Origin: an uncultured Bacteroidia bacterium
GTDB taxonomy: Bacteria; Bacteroidota; Bacteroidia; Bacteroidales; UBA932
Reading direction: 5' to 3'
Length of the DNA: 64,000 bases
NCBI GenBank assembly: GCA_902768665.1
Contig: CACXMA010000014.1
Coordinates: 1-64,000, forward strand
Shown: positions 17,758 to 26,921 of the stretch, in pieces
How positions within the stretch are numbered: position 1 is the first letter of the stretch
How the letters are laid out: the number at the start of each line of letters is the position of its first letter
Notes under the pieces: model-generated
Seen by the model: only the letters and a program-made list of their open reading frames with translations
Told to the model about the DNA's origin: nothing
The model's database searches: none
Program-made: the position numbers and the translations under genes

Positions 17758-18491
17758 CGACTATGAAAAAGAAGATACTGAATCTGACTGCCTGTCTGGC
17801 AGCGGTGCTCCTTACGGGCGCCTGCATCGAGGATCCGGATGTGCTCGTTACGAACGATCAGACTACCGGCAACATCATCGAAGGCCGTTTCCTTGCCGAT
17901 CGGGGCATGTGGTATGATGTCGTGGAACAGACCTGCGAGGGCAGCCTCAAGGACCTCGACCGCGCCCTCATCGTTTGCGACGTCCTCAAGAATACATCCT
18001 CATCGAAAGAAATCTCCTATGATATCCGGCTGAAGAGATTCGTTCCCGTGGGCCTGCCGGAAGTGCTGACATCCGTCGACGAGAACATGCAGGATCCGCT
18101 GGTGGTCGACTTGGCCTGGATATCGGGACAGTATCTGAACCTCCGGATTGTCTATTTCACGGCGGTGGAATCCAAGGTTCCGCATGAGATTAAGCTGGCC
18201 GTGGTCCAGAATCCGACTCCGACGCTGCCCCTGGTGGTGCGGGTATGCCACGCCGGCGGCGATGACGCCGCCGTGGTCGCGGGCCTGAAAAAGGACGACC
18301 TGTCCAACGCCAAGACCGTAACGCAGGTTACCGAATTCGTCTCCCTGCCGATCTACGAGTTGTATAAGGATATGCAGAACTATTCCATCTATTACGAAGT
18401 GGAGTACCCCTGGCACAAGACGGGTGAAGACGGCGAAACCTTTGTCGCGGAAACGGAAATCAATACGTTGAGCGGAAATTTATACCGCTAG
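17754..18491 (+). CDS. Hypothetical lipoprotein
   Basis: 245 residues from the ATG overlapping the Fur stop; a second ATG at 17763 gives MKKKILNLTACLAAVLLTGAC, a clean lipoprotein signal. The body is beta-rich, with no family I can name. It ends the rpoN run, just before the tRNA-His promoter. Confidence 0.7.
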   Translation: MTTMKKKILNLTACLAAVLLTGACIEDPDVLVTNDQTTGNIIEGRFLADRGMWYDVVEQTCEGSLKDLDRALIVCDVLKNTSSSKEISYDIRLKRFVPVGLPEVLTSVDENMQDPLVVDLAWISGQYLNLRIVYFTAVESKVPHEIKLAVVQNPTPTLPLVVRVCHAGGDDAAVVAGLKKDDLSNAKTVTQVTEFVSLPIYELYKDMQNYSIYYEVEYPWHKTGEDGETFVAETEINTLSGNLYR

Positions 18492-18493
18492 AT

Positions 18494-18523
18494 TTGCAAA
18501 AACGAAAAAAGTTCGTACCTTTG
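18494..18523 (+). promoter_or_regulatory. tRNA-His promoter
   Basis: TTG at 18494-18496 and TACCTTTG at 18516-18523, 19 bp apart, followed by CAGTCCC exactly as at the rRNA promoter. Confidence 0.8.
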
Positions 18524-18537
18524 CAGTCCCTTACACG

Positions 18538-18610
18538 GTGGATGTAGTTCAGTTGGTAGAGCATCGGATTGTGGTTCCGAGTGTCGTGGGTTCGAGCCCC
18601 ATCATCCACC
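18538..18610 (+). tRNA. tRNA-His (anticodon GTG)
   Basis: The cloverleaf is complete. The acceptor GTGGATG pairs with CATCCAC. The D arm is GTTCAGTTGGTAGAGC, the anticodon loop contains TTGTGGT, and the T arm is GTGGGTTCGAGCCCC. A G precedes position 1 (18537), as expected for the G-1 of tRNA-His, opposite a C discriminator. CCA is not encoded. Confidence 0.97.
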
Positions 18611-18621
18611 CCTGCTGAAAG

Positions 18622-18653
18622 TGAGAATGACAATTAGCGTCGTTCTCATTTTT
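18622..18653 (+). terminator. tRNA-His terminator
   Basis: TGAGAATGAC pairs with GTCGTTCTCA across a 7-nt loop, followed by TTTTT, 11 bp after the tRNA. Confidence 0.85.
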
Positions 18654-18872
18654 GTTTTCCCCTAATTGCTTGATATTTTGCCCTGCCGCCCGTATCGGCG
18701 TTACTGTCAATGCTAAAAACGCCCTTATTCCTGCCGGAAAATTTCCGAGGACAAGCCCTATCGGAATGATAAGTGCGTGATTAGGCGAGGAACACTTGTT
18801 ACTTCCCCAAAAAAGAATTATGCAAGAAATCAATCCCTTTGGGTTTAGTATATAGAAAAGAATAGTTATAAT

Positions 18873-19430
18873 ATGAATAGACTTACCTTTATCGTTGCAA
18901 GAGTTGCAATAATCCTTATTGTTTGTTCATTGGCCTCGTGCACAAAAGCCCCTTTGAATGAAACGGAGGGTTCTTACTTTCTCCATGAGAATACGCGTGT
19001 GAAATTTGAAGATAAGGGATATATGATTAAGGACCTTGAAGGGAATATTTCTATCGCTTGTTTTAGCGGGCCAAAGGTTATTGGAGAAGAAAGAGATTGT
19101 ATCAACATTCTCGTACCAAAAGACCGTTATACGCTTAAAAACAATCGATTGACTTTTCGCAGTTCCTTCGATTCCAAAATCAGATTCTTCACCAAATTTT
19201 ACGAATACGGCGGGTATGCATCAGTATATATCCACTTTCAGCAGAATACGAGAGTACATATCAGTGGAGCGATAACCAATGACACTTCGAATGATATGTT
19301 CCAAGAAGGCAATGTTTATCCCTGTCCAATTTCAATATCATTCACTCTGGAAGACGGAACCTCCATTCGTCTTCAAATGAATACCATAACTATAACTGAT
19401 GAGATGACATTGAGTGGAGGGTGGCTTTAA
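18873..19430 (+). CDS. Orphan AT-rich lipoprotein
   Basis: 185 residues with lipobox LASC (Cys 23) and a predicted beta-rich body. No family recognised. Base composition is clearly more AT-rich than its neighbours, and it stands alone behind tRNA-His, so it may have been acquired. A perfect hairpin terminator follows. Confidence 0.65.
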   Translation: MNRLTFIVARVAIILIVCSLASCTKAPLNETEGSYFLHENTRVKFEDKGYMIKDLEGNISIACFSGPKVIGEERDCINILVPKDRYTLKNNRLTFRSSFDSKIRFFTKFYEYGGYASVYIHFQQNTRVHISGAITNDTSNDMFQEGNVYPCPISISFTLEDGTSIRLQMNTITITDEMTLSGGWL

Positions 19431-19441
19431 TATAAAAAGAT

Positions 19442-19479
19442 AAGGTGATACATTCGACAACGGTGTATCACCTTGTTTT
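19442..19479 (+). terminator. Terminator of the orphan lipoprotein gene
   Basis: AAGGTGATACA and TGTATCACCTT form a perfect 11-bp stem, followed by GTTTT. Confidence 0.85.
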
Positions 19480-19605
19480 ATGTACTAAATTGATACAAGG
19501 ACGGTTTTGATACTGACGGAGAGTTCGAAAGAGATTTCGATAACTTCACTGTACAAAGCCCGAATCGGTTCTATATGCAGAAAGGTGAGTGAGAAGATTC
19601 ATTCT

Positions 19606-19688
19606 TGTCCTCAGAAAAGGCCGTATTTGAGGACAGAATGGCAAAAATGATGTACCTGTCCTCAGAAAAGGCCGTTTTTGAGGACAGG
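19606..19688. repeat. Tandem pair of palindromes, 51-bp period
   Basis: Two units, at 19606-19635 and 19655-19688. Each has arms TGTCCTCA and TGAGGACA around a core AAAAGGCCGTTTTT (one has GTATTT), so each unit is a nearly perfect 30-nt palindrome. Left arms start 51 bp apart. The spacer (GGCAAAAATGATG or CGCAAAAAGATG) is also conserved. A second pair with the same core and period but different arms lies inside truB (23883-23967). Confidence 0.9.
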
Positions 19689-19692
19689 TCGC

Positions 19693-19719
19693 AAAAAGAT
19701 GCCCGAACCGGTCGGGCAT
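19693..19719 (-). terminator. Terminator of the guaBA-adenosine deaminase operon
   Basis: On the minus strand ATGCCCGA, loop, TCGGGCAT, C, TTTTT, 17 bp after the adenosine deaminase stop. It is the same short palindrome as at 11289-11309. Confidence 0.8.
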
Positions 19720-19735
19720 GACGGAATTGCTATCC

Positions 19736-21004
19736 TTAGCGAATTGCCTCCTTCCAGGCATCCTCCCACCAGGCGAGAAGGCGCGCCTTGTCGTCCGGGG
19801 CAAGGAAGCTGTAGGCAATGGAATTGCGGAACAGGCCGCCGAGCTCGTCCAGCGAGAGGTCCCAGCCCACGGCGACGGCGAGATAATCCCCTACCAGCAC
19901 GGAATTCGCCTGATAGGCAGGGTCGTCCGAGCAGATGACCAGCGGAATCCCCGCCTTGCGGTAGCCGTTTGCCGGATGGAGGGAGAAGTCGGAGCAATAG
20001 CCGAGCTCGCGGTTGCTGATCGGGCAGACCTCGATGCAGATCTGCTTGCGGAGCACTTCTTCCTGCAGCGCTGGATAGCGGTAGAGGTTGAATCCGTGGC
20101 CGAGGCGCTCGATGCCGCAGCGGAGGGCAATGGCGATTTCGGCATTCTCGCCGCGGAGGCTTTCGCCGGCATGCAGCGTCAGATGGAGACCCGGATTCGC
20201 GGCCATGATGCGGCGCACGCGGTCCTCGTACCGGGACAGGGAATAGCTCCGGTCCTCGTCGTTGACGATGTCGATGGCGACAACGAGATCGCTGCCGCCG
20301 CGGGCCTCGTCCTTGACCTGCTCCCGCACATATAAGGCATTGTCCATCAGCGTATCGAACTGCGGATCCCAGAGGTCGTTCTTGCCGCCGCAGGCAACGA
20401 TGCGGAGCGTGAAGAGCGGATCGGTCTTCCGCACCGTCTCCAGCGCCCGGTAGAAAGCTTTCCCGCGCGCCAGGGCATCCTCCCGCGTTCCGAAGAACGG
20501 GCAGCGGAGCTCCAGGTGCTCGACCCCGATGCCATGGTAATACCGCATCACCCGGATATAGTAGTCCTCCACGAGGGCCGGCGAGGCGCAGATGGAGCCG
20601 CAGCGGGTGAAAATGCCCTCGAACCAGTCCCAGAGATAGGTATCGGCACCGGCGCCGAGAAGCGTCCACACCCGGCGGAAATCGTCCACCGTGGCACCGG
20701 CCTCCAGCAGATCCTTCATGGTCCGGAAGCCGAAGTCCGCGGGACCGTCGCCCCGGTAGCGGATCAGGCCCGGCAGCGGTCCGTCCATGCGGATGACGAG
20801 CTCGGGATGGTCGGCCAGGAAGGCTACCTGCAGGTCCATCGGCAGGATGGCGTCGGCATGGGCATGCAGGTCCGCCCCCTTCGGAAGGGACTCGATCAGC
20901 CGATAGAGCTCCGTCCCGTAGACGGCGGGATTGCGTAAGAAGTCGATGCGACTGCCGGTGTCGCGGCGGAATGCGGCTTTCAGTTGTTCGTAGTGCTGTT
21001 TCAT
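19736..21004 (-). CDS. Adenosine deaminase-family protein
   Basis: About 422 residues from ATG 21004, two bases after the guaA stop; ATG 21016 would overlap guaA. Metal ligands are visible in LHAHAD, LHAGES and CSDDP, with the catalytic Glu in HAGES. The divergent N-terminus recalls ADGF/ADA2-like enzymes more than classical Add. It should deaminate adenosine (or a related nucleoside) to inosine, feeding the purine pathway of the guaB and guaA genes upstream. No signal peptide is seen. Confidence 0.85.
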   Translation of the reverse strand: MKQHYEQLKAAFRRDTGSRIDFLRNPAVYGTELYRLIESLPKGADLHAHADAILPMDLQVAFLADHPELVIRMDGPLPGLIRYRGDGPADFGFRTMKDLLEAGATVDDFRRVWTLLGAGADTYLWDWFEGIFTRCGSICASPALVEDYYIRVMRYYHGIGVEHLELRCPFFGTREDALARGKAFYRALETVRKTDPLFTLRIVACGGKNDLWDPQFDTLMDNALYVREQVKDEARGGSDLVVAIDIVNDEDRSYSLSRYEDRVRRIMAANPGLHLTLHAGESLRGENAEIAIALRCGIERLGHGFNLYRYPALQEEVLRKQICIEVCPISNRELGYCSDFSLHPANGYRKAGIPLVICSDDPAYQANSVLVGDYLAVAVGWDLSLDELGGLFRNSIAYSFLAPDDKARLLAWWEDAWKEAIR

Positions 21005-21006
21005 GG

Positions 21007-22584
21007 CTATTCCCATTCTATTGTTGCCGGGGGTTTGGAGGATATGTCATAGACGACGCGGTTGACTCCGCGCACGCGGTTGATGATTTCGTTCGAGATA
21101 TCCCGCAGGAAATCGTACGGGAAGGGGAACCAGTCGGCGGTCATGGCGTCGGTGGACACCACGGCGCGCAGGGCGACGGGATTCTCATAGGTCCGCTCAT
21201 CCCCCATCACGCCGACGCTCTTGACGGGCAGCAGGATCACGCCGGCCTGCCAGATGGCGTCGTAAAGGTTCGTGGCCATCACGCGGGGGTCGGCGGCGGA
21301 GGGGAAGCCCATGCCGCTGCAGTCGTAGCCGCGAAGGCCGTGGATGAAGATGTCGTCTGCCTCCCGGAGGACCGCCAGCTTCTCCGCAGTCACCTCCCCG
21401 ATGATGCGGATGGCCAGCGACGGGCCGGGGAAAGGATGCCTGCTCACGAGTTCCTCCTTGATGCCGAGCGCCCGGCCGACGCGGCGCACCTCGTCCTTGA
21501 AGAGCATCCGGAGCGGCTCCACGACCTTGAGGTGCATCTTCTCCGGCAGACCGCCCACATTGTGGTGGCTCTTGATCTTGGAGGCGATGCCGGGGATGCC
21601 GGCGCTCTCGATGACATCGGGATAAATGGTCCCCTGAGCGAGCCAGCGGGCGTTTTCTATCCGCTTTGCATAGCTGTCGAAGGTCTCCACGAAAAGCCGG
21701 CCGATAGCCTTGCGCTTGGCTTCGGGATCGGTAAGTCCCTTCAGCGCGGCAAGGAAAGCCGCAGAGGCGTCCGCCCCGATGACATTCAGGCCCATGCCCT
21801 GGTAGGAAGCCAGCACATCCTCGAATTCGTTCTTCCTGAGGAGACCGTTGTTGACAAAGATGCAGGTGAGCTGCCTGCCGATGGCCTTGTTGAGCAGGAC
21901 CGCCGCCACCGTCGAATCCACTCCCCCGCTGAGTCCCAGGATGACTTTTTCGTCGCCGATCTGTGTCCTAAGGGCCTCCACGGTCGTTTCGATGAACGAA
22001 TCGGGGGTCCAGTCTCCCTTGCAGCCGCAGATGTCCAGCGCGAAATTCGCCAGCATGCGGGCACCCTCGTCGGTATGGTATACCTCCGGGTGGAACTGCA
22101 CGGCATAGGTCGGCTCGCCGGCAAACTGGAAGGCGGCATTCACCACATCGGCCGTCGAGGCGATGACCGAAGCGCCTTCCGGAAGGGCTGAAATGCTGTC
22201 TCCGTGCGACATCCACACCTGCGTCTCGGGACTCACGCCCTTCAGCAGCGGGGATTCCGCCACCGTCCGGAGCATGGCCCGGCCGTATTCGCGCGTCGCG
22301 CAGGCCTCAACCCTGCCGCCGCCGATATGAGCCAGATACTGGGCGCCGTAGCAGATGCCGAGCAGCGGCACCCTGCCGCGGATGGCCGACAGGTCGATCT
22401 GCGGGGCATTGGCATCCCGCACGCTGCAGGGACTGCCGGAGAGGATAACACCGCGTACCGACGCGTCCAGCGCCGGGACCTTATTATAAGGATAGATCTC
22501 GCAGTAGACATTGAGCTCCCGCAGGCGACGGCCGATCAGCTGCGTTACCTGCGAACCGAAATCAAGGATGAGGATGCTATCCAT
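21007..22584 (-). CDS. guaA: GMP synthase (glutamine-hydrolysing)
   Basis: 525 residues from [12 protein letters not shown]. The class I amidotransferase domain has Cys in [11 protein letters not shown] and FHPEV. The ATP-pyrophosphatase P-loop is [12 protein letters not shown], and the C-terminal dimerisation domain ends [18 protein letters not shown]. It converts XMP to GMP. The start overlaps the guaB end by 8 nt, so the two genes are translationally coupled. Confidence 0.98.
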   Translation of the reverse strand: MDSILILDFGSQVTQLIGRRLRELNVYCEIYPYNKVPALDASVRGVILSGSPCSVRDANAPQIDLSAIRGRVPLLGICYGAQYLAHIGGGRVEACATREYGRAMLRTVAESPLLKGVSPETQVWMSHGDSISALPEGASVIASTADVVNAAFQFAGEPTYAVQFHPEVYHTDEGARMLANFALDICGCKGDWTPDSFIETTVEALRTQIGDEKVILGLSGGVDSTVAAVLLNKAIGRQLTCIFVNNGLLRKNEFEDVLASYQGMGLNVIGADASAAFLAALKGLTDPEAKRKAIGRLFVETFDSYAKRIENARWLAQGTIYPDVIESAGIPGIASKIKSHHNVGGLPEKMHLKVVEPLRMLFKDEVRRVGRALGIKEELVSRHPFPGPSLAIRIIGEVTAEKLAVLREADDIFIHGLRGYDCSGMGFPSAADPRVMATNLYDAIWQAGVILLPVKSVGVMGDERTYENPVALRAVVSTDAMTADWFPFPYDFLRDISNEIINRVRGVNRVVYDISSKPPATIEWE

Positions 22585-23656
22585 TGTAGTTGGGTGCTGC
22601 TTGGATGGAGGCCAGATCGTGCGGATGATTCTCCCGGACCGTGGCCGGGGAAATGCGGACGAACTCCGCATGGTGGAGCGCCGCGATGTCCTTCGAGCCG
22701 GTATAACCCATACCGGAACGGAGGCCGCCGCAGAGCTGGAAAAGCACGTCCGCGACCGGTCCCTTGCAGGGGACGCTGGCCGAGACGCCTTCGGGAACGA
22801 GTTTGCCGCCGCCTTTCTGGAAGTAGCGGTCCGCCGAGCCGCACTGCATGGCCTCGATCGAACCCATGCCGCGGTAGCCCTTGACCTTGCGGCCGTCCGG
22901 TAGCTCGAAGACCTCGCCCGGAGCCTCTTCCGTGCCGGCGAAAAGCGATCCGCACATCACGCAGGACGCGCCGGCCGCAAGCGCCTTGACGACATCGCCG
23001 GAATAGCGCAGTCCGCCGTCGGCGATCACGGGGACATCCCCGGCCTCGGCCGCCACCTCGAGGATGGCGCTCAGCTGCGGCATGCCGACGCCCGCGACGA
23101 TGCGGGTCGTGCAGATGGAACCGGGACCGATGCCGACCTTGAGGCCGTCTGCGCCCGCCGCGATAAGATCCTTCGCCGCCTGGGCCGTCGCGATGTTTCC
23201 GACGACGACATCCGTAGCGGGAAATGCCGCCTTGACGATCTCCAGGGCACTTCTTACGCCCTGCGAATGGCCGTGGGCGGAATCGAGCACCAGCGCGTCC
23301 ACGCCCGCTTCCACCAGCTTTCCAGCCCGCTCCAGCAGGTCGGTCGTGATGCCGACACCGGCCGCGACCTGCGCCCCGGCGGCCTTGGCCTTGCGGACCT
23401 CCTCCGCCTGCTTTTCGGCGCTCATGTTCTTGTGGATCACGCCGATGCCGCCGGCCTTGTCCATAGCGACGGCCATCGCCGCCTCCGTGACCGTATCCAT
23501 AGCTGCGGATACGAAGGGAATGCGCAGGCGGATGTTTCGCGAGAAGCGGGTTTCGAGGCAGACATCCTTCGGCAGGACCTCGGACCAGGCAGGAACGAGG
23601 AGCACGTCGTCGAAGGTGATGCCTTCACGGGTGATGCGGTCGGAAAAATTATTCAT
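22577..23656 (-). CDS. guaB: IMP dehydrogenase lacking CBS domains
   Basis: 359 residues against about 490 for the usual enzyme. The barrel has [14 protein letters not shown], the catalytic loop GPGSICTTR (Cys) and GYRGMGS. The region that normally holds the tandem CBS (Bateman) module is missing: [25 protein letters not shown] joins the barrel halves directly. Activity should remain, because CBS-less IMPDHs are known, but nucleotide-controlled oligomer regulation would be lost. The gene overlaps truB and guaA by 8 nt each. Confidence 0.95.
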   Translation of the reverse strand: MNNFSDRITREGITFDDVLLVPAWSEVLPKDVCLETRFSRNIRLRIPFVSAAMDTVTEAAMAVAMDKAGGIGVIHKNMSAEKQAEEVRKAKAAGAQVAAGVGITTDLLERAGKLVEAGVDALVLDSAHGHSQGVRSALEIVKAAFPATDVVVGNIATAQAAKDLIAAGADGLKVGIGPGSICTTRIVAGVGMPQLSAILEVAAEAGDVPVIADGGLRYSGDVVKALAAGASCVMCGSLFAGTEEAPGEVFELPDGRKVKGYRGMGSIEAMQCGSADRYFQKGGGKLVPEGVSASVPCKGPVADVLFQLCGGLRSGMGYTGSKDIAALHHAEFVRISPATVRENHPHDLASIQAAPNYNG

Positions 23657-24545
23657 GGTGCAACAGATTTATCACTTGATCGAGGGTCAGGGCCTCCTCC
23701 ACGCGGAAGGAGCCGCTGCGGGTGCGGATGAGGCCGCCGAGATGGGCGCCGCTGCCGAGCGCTTCCCCGAGATCCCGCGCGAAGGAACGGATATAGGTTC
23801 CCTTGCTGCAGGCGATGCGGATCCGCGCCTCCGGCAGGCCCAGGGCACCGGTATCGGCCACATGGATCCGCCCGGAAGCGGTCCCATCCACATAAAGGGC
23901 CGTTTTTATGGACGGGTCGGTACTTTCAGCGCTTCCATCCATATAAAGGGCCGTTTTTATGGATGGGAGGAAGGACTCCAGCGTCAGGGCGGAGATGCGG
24001 ATGGTATTGCGCTGGAGGAGATCCAGGGCGGCCGCGTCCAGCGAGGCGAAATCGCCGGCGCGGTAGAGTTTGCGGGCCATTTCGTAGGCCCGGACGCCGT
24101 CCACGCTCTTGGCGCTGAAAAGGGGCGCCACCTGCTCCTGCTCACCGAGGAAGGCGGGAAGGGCGGCGGCGACGGCTTCTGCGGTGATGTGTTCATGCGG
24201 AAAACGCCGGTCCACTTCCTTCTCGAGGTCGTAGGACGGCGTCGTAGCTCCGAAGCGGACCGTGGCGAAGTATTCCTTGTCCGTGTCCTGGAGGCGCTGG
24301 GCTTCCCGGCAGGCGGGGCCGATGCACACCAGCAACACGCCCGTCGCGAGGGGGTCCAGCGTGCCGGCATGGCCGACCTTCAGGTTCTTCTTCCCGAAAT
24401 GGCGGATAGCGGCGTATTTGATTTTGCGGATGACGTCCGCTGAGGTCCAGCGCCAGGGCTTGTCCACCGGGATGACGATGCCATCCGGGTAATCGGCGAT
24501 GTCGCGGGACAAAAACGTCCCGGGTGTCGGGACGTAGTAACTCAT
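23649..24545 (-). CDS. truB: tRNA pseudouridine-55 synthase with a repeat-encoded insertion
   Basis: 298 residues. The start at ATG 24545 overlaps the rpiB stop (ATGA). The catalytic motif [15 protein letters not shown] carries the Asp, and later blocks are [19 protein letters not shown] and [13 protein letters not shown]. Between the [10 protein letters not shown] strand and [13 protein letters not shown] there is an insertion of two 17-residue repeats, [11 protein letters not shown] and [11 protein letters not shown]. It is encoded exactly by the palindromic 51-bp repeat pair. It probably makes a surface loop that is tolerated. Confidence 0.95.
   Translation of the reverse strand: MSYYVPTPGTFLSRDIADYPDGIVIPVDKPWRWTSADVIRKIKYAAIRHFGKKNLKVGHAGTLDPLATGVLLVCIGPACREAQRLQDTDKEYFATVRFGATTPSYDLEKEVDRRFPHEHITAEAVAAALPAFLGEQEQVAPLFSAKSVDGVRAYEMARKLYRAGDFASLDAAALDLLQRNTIRISALTLESFLPSIKTALYMDGSAESTDPSIKTALYVDGTASGRIHVADTGALGLPEARIRIACSKGTYIRSFARDLGEALGSGAHLGGLIRTRSGSFRVEEALTLDQVINLLHHE
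23883..23967. repeat. Palindromic 51-bp-period repeat pair inside truB
   Basis: Units at 23883-23916 and 23935-23967. Arms are CCCATCCA/ATGGACGGG and CCATCCATA/TATGGATGG around AAAGGGCCGTTTTT. Left arms are 51 bp apart. Core and period match the pair at 19606-19688, but the arms differ and remain complementary. 51 bp is 17 codons, so the truB frame is kept. Confidence 0.9.
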
Positions 24546-24976
24546 TTGCTGCAGGGGATCATGTCGATGCGGCGCTGGTGGCGGCCGCCGGCGAACTCCG
24601 TTTCCATCCACGTCCGCACGATCGCATTGGCCATCGGATAGCTGATGAAGCGGGCCGGGAGGACGAGGACGTTGGCGTTGTTGTGCTCCTTGACGAGGCG
24701 GCCGATCTGCGTGCCCCAGGCCAGTCCGGCGCGGATGCCGCGGTGCTTGTTCAGCGTGATCGCCATGCCGTTGCCGGTGCCGCAGAGGGCGATGCCCTTC
24801 TCGACCTCGCCGGACTCGACGGCCTCCGCCAGGCGGTGGGCATAGACGGGATAGTCGACGCTGTCCTCCGTGTCAGTGCCGTAGTTGACGACCTCGTGGC
24901 CCTTGGACTGCAGGTACTTGACAAGCTTCTGCTTGTACTCGACCCCTGCGTGGTCGTTGCAGATTCCGATTTTCAT
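24542..24976 (-). CDS. rpiB: Ribose-5-phosphate isomerase B
   Basis: 144 residues, full length: NDHAG near the start, DYPVYAHRLAEAV, and the active-site loop LCGTGNGMAITLNKHRGIRAGL. It interconverts ribulose-5-P and ribose-5-P and so supplies PRPP for the purine genes downstream. It lies 4 bp after the HprK-like gene. Confidence 0.97.
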   Translation of the reverse strand: MKIGICNDHAGVEYKQKLVKYLQSKGHEVVNYGTDTEDSVDYPVYAHRLAEAVESGEVEKGIALCGTGNGMAITLNKHRGIRAGLAWGTQIGRLVKEHNNANVLVLPARFISYPMANAIVRTWMETEFAGGRHQRRIDMIPCSK

Positions 24977-24980
24977 ATGC

Positions 24981-26051
24981 TTACGGTTCTATGGCCTCCC
25001 GGCAGACCCGGACGGCATCGGCGTCGGGCCGGCAGCTGAGGCGGAAACAGGGTATCTGGATAGCGGCCTTCTCGACGGTCGGGACAAGCAGGTCCATGAC
25101 GGCGCTGTCCCACCGGATCGTCGACACGGCGGCGATGACGCTGGCATAGGCATTGAGCGGATCGAGCCGTTCGATGCGGTTCTCCGGGGCCTGCTCGAGG
25201 CGCACGAGGGCGCGCACGGGGGCCTCAACCTTCCGGTAGCAGAGGGTCTTGCCGCTCCACGGGGAGCCATAGACCGTCGCGCCGGCCGGCGTGAAACGGA
25301 TAATGGGGTTGTCGTCGTTCATCAGGTCGGTGCCGGGAACGTTCTCCAGCCAGAGGCGGCTGTGGGTGCTCTTGCCGGTGCCGCTGACGCCGAAAAAGAG
25401 CTGGGCGGCGCCTTTGTGGCGAATGACGGAAGCGTGCAGGAGCAGCGTGTCCAGCCCGGCGGTCGCAAAGGTAAAGGCGATCATCAGGGAGGTGTTCACC
25501 TGCATCTGCGTCGTCCGGGCGCCGACGCCCCGCTGCGGATAATAGGTCCCGCTGCGGAAATCCGCCTCCAGGACGAAAACGCCCGCGCAGCGCTCCTGCT
25601 GGGGGTAAAAGGCATAGACCGTACGGCCTTCGAAGCGATAGCCATAGTAAGCGGGAAGGGTCTCGTCGACGGAAACGACCGGCCGGCCGGACAGGGCCTC
25701 CGGGAGCCAGGCAGGCTCCACGCCGCCGACCGTCAAGGTGAAAAGGGGCTGTTCCGGGGAGTCGGTCTCAAAGGGGGCATACTGCAGCATGTCGAGGTCG
25801 TGCCGGAACGCATCGCGCTCCTCCTCCCCCATCGCGTCCCACCTCTGGCGGGTCATCTGCTGCTTGCCCATGGCGCTTTCGTTCCCCGCCAGCTCCTCCC
25901 ATTTGTCGGCAGGCACGGGGCGGATGCCGAGGTCTCCCCCGCTCCGGAGCGTCCGAACAAGAACTTCCTGCTCCTCAGTCAGTGCCTTGAAGGTCCACGG
26001 ATGGCAAAGGACCACCCGGATCAGGTGGCCGCCGATGCTGTATGTTTTCAT
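24981..26051 (-). CDS. HPr-kinase-like P-loop protein
   Basis: About 356 residues. The C-terminal half has an HprK/PEPCK-type P-loop, FFGVSGTGKSTHSRLW, then NDDNPIIRF and a conserved core. The N-terminal half is unfamiliar. These proteins are widespread in Bacteroidota, often annotated as HprK-like or PEPCK-like, with no assigned substrate; no HPr gene is nearby. ATG 26051 is preferred over 26063 because MKTYSIGGHLIRV starts the fold directly. It begins 37 bp after tRNA-Ser with no visible promoter of its own. Confidence 0.75.
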   Translation of the reverse strand: MKTYSIGGHLIRVVLCHPWTFKALTEEQEVLVRTLRSGGDLGIRPVPADKWEELAGNESAMGKQQMTRQRWDAMGEEERDAFRHDLDMLQYAPFETDSPEQPLFTLTVGGVEPAWLPEALSGRPVVSVDETLPAYYGYRFEGRTVYAFYPQQERCAGVFVLEADFRSGTYYPQRGVGARTTQMQVNTSLMIAFTFATAGLDTLLLHASVIRHKGAAQLFFGVSGTGKSTHSRLWLENVPGTDLMNDDNPIIRFTPAGATVYGSPWSGKTLCYRKVEAPVRALVRLEQAPENRIERLDPLNAYASVIAAVSTIRWDSAVMDLLVPTVEKAAIQIPCFRLSCRPDADAVRVCREAIEP

Positions 26052-26088
26052 TGACCCTTGCATAAATCACCCTCCCGGATTCCGCTTG

Positions 26089-26173
26089 CGGAGGATGAGG
26101 GATTCGAACCCCCGGTGCCTTGCAGCACAACAGTTTTCAAGACTGCCGCCATCGACCACTCGGCCAATCCTCC
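26089..26173 (-). tRNA. tRNA-Ser (anticodon TGA)
   Basis: Class II tRNA. The acceptor GGAGGAT pairs with ATCCTCC, discriminator G. The anticodon loop CTTGAAA gives TGA. There is a long variable arm, and the T arm is CGGGGGTTCGAATCCC. CCA is not encoded. Confidence 0.97.
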
Positions 26174-26182
26174 TTAGGATTG

Positions 26183-26213
26183 CAAAGGTAGCATTTTTTG
26201 GGAAAGCCGCCAA
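26183..26213 (-). promoter_or_regulatory. tRNA-Ser(TGA) promoter
   Basis: On the minus strand TTG at 26213-26211 and TACCTTTG at 26190-26183, 20 bp apart. It is the only clear promoter seen upstream of the HprK-like/guaBA operon. Confidence 0.8.
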
Positions 26214-26264
26214 ATAAAAAAATGGCATAATCATTGTGTCTTTCTCGGGAAAATTTTTTGCCTT

Positions 26265-26885
26265 ATGAAACGTGCACTCCTACTCCTTTCCCTTCTGCTG
26301 ACGGCAGGAGCGACGCTCCGGGCGCAATATGTCGTATCGGACAAATACGACCTCTGGTTTGAAGACACCGGTTACGAAGTAACGACGCGAAAACCCGAAT
26401 GGTGCACCGAAGATTACCAGGATCTGAGAAACGGCTGCACGGTCCGCATCAAAGGCCGGACCGTCTATATCTATGACAACGGTTATTCCATCCTCTACGG
26501 GAACGAGATCAACCTGCTCTACAACGGTTACTACCGCGTCAAACGGAGCGGGACATGGTACCTGGCCGACCCGGACGGCGACCTTGTCAGCGGCATCTAC
26601 GGCAAACAGATTCTCTACTATCCCTGGGGCTATGTGGCGGTGGAGCGGAGTTCCGGCTATTGGGACGTCTACCACTGCAGCGGCAGGAAAGTCGATTTCT
26701 ATTCGGATGAGAGCCCTGTGATTTTTGCCAACGGCTGCTGGGGCGTCCGGCACGGCAAGTACTGGTATGCCTATGACAGCGACGGCGACCAGATCAGCGG
26801 CGTCTACGGAGACAGCATCTACCTGCTGAACGACGGCCGCTGGAAATGCATCCAGGGCAGATACATCTCCTACGTGGAGCCTTAA
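26265..26885 (+). CDS. Secreted WG-repeat-like protein
   Basis: 206 residues, with signal peptide ending TLRAQ. Repeating beta units recur about every 20-25 residues: NGYYRVKRSGTWYLADPDG, WGYVAVERSSGYWDVYHCSG, NGCWGVRHGKYWYAYDSDG and DGRWKCIQGRYISY. They resemble WG or KWG repeats that build beta-propellers or solenoids. Function is unknown, and it is transcribed alone. Confidence 0.7.
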   Translation: MKRALLLLSLLLTAGATLRAQYVVSDKYDLWFEDTGYEVTTRKPEWCTEDYQDLRNGCTVRIKGRTVYIYDNGYSILYGNEINLLYNGYYRVKRSGTWYLADPDGDLVSGIYGKQILYYPWGYVAVERSSGYWDVYHCSGRKVDFYSDESPVIFANGCWGVRHGKYWYAYDSDGDQISGVYGDSIYLLNDGRWKCIQGRYISYVEP

Positions 26886-26891
26886 AGAAAG

Positions 26892-26919
26892 AGAAAGAGA
26901 GCCGTCCTGCTCTCTTTCT
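26892..26919. terminator. Bidirectional terminator
   Basis: AGAAAGAGAGC and GCTCTCTTTCT form an 11-bp stem with a 6-nt loop, between the convergent genes ending at 26885 and 26922, with T-rich flanks on both sides. Confidence 0.85.
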
Positions 26920-26921
26920 TA

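Noticed and set aside
19606..19688. CRISPR array
   Set aside because: Only two units, spacer is conserved rather than unique, each unit is itself palindromic, and no cas genes are near.
19546..19818. Minus-strand frame across the 51-bp repeats
   Set aside because: It overlaps the deaminase end and its terminator; the repeated peptide only reflects the DNA repeat.
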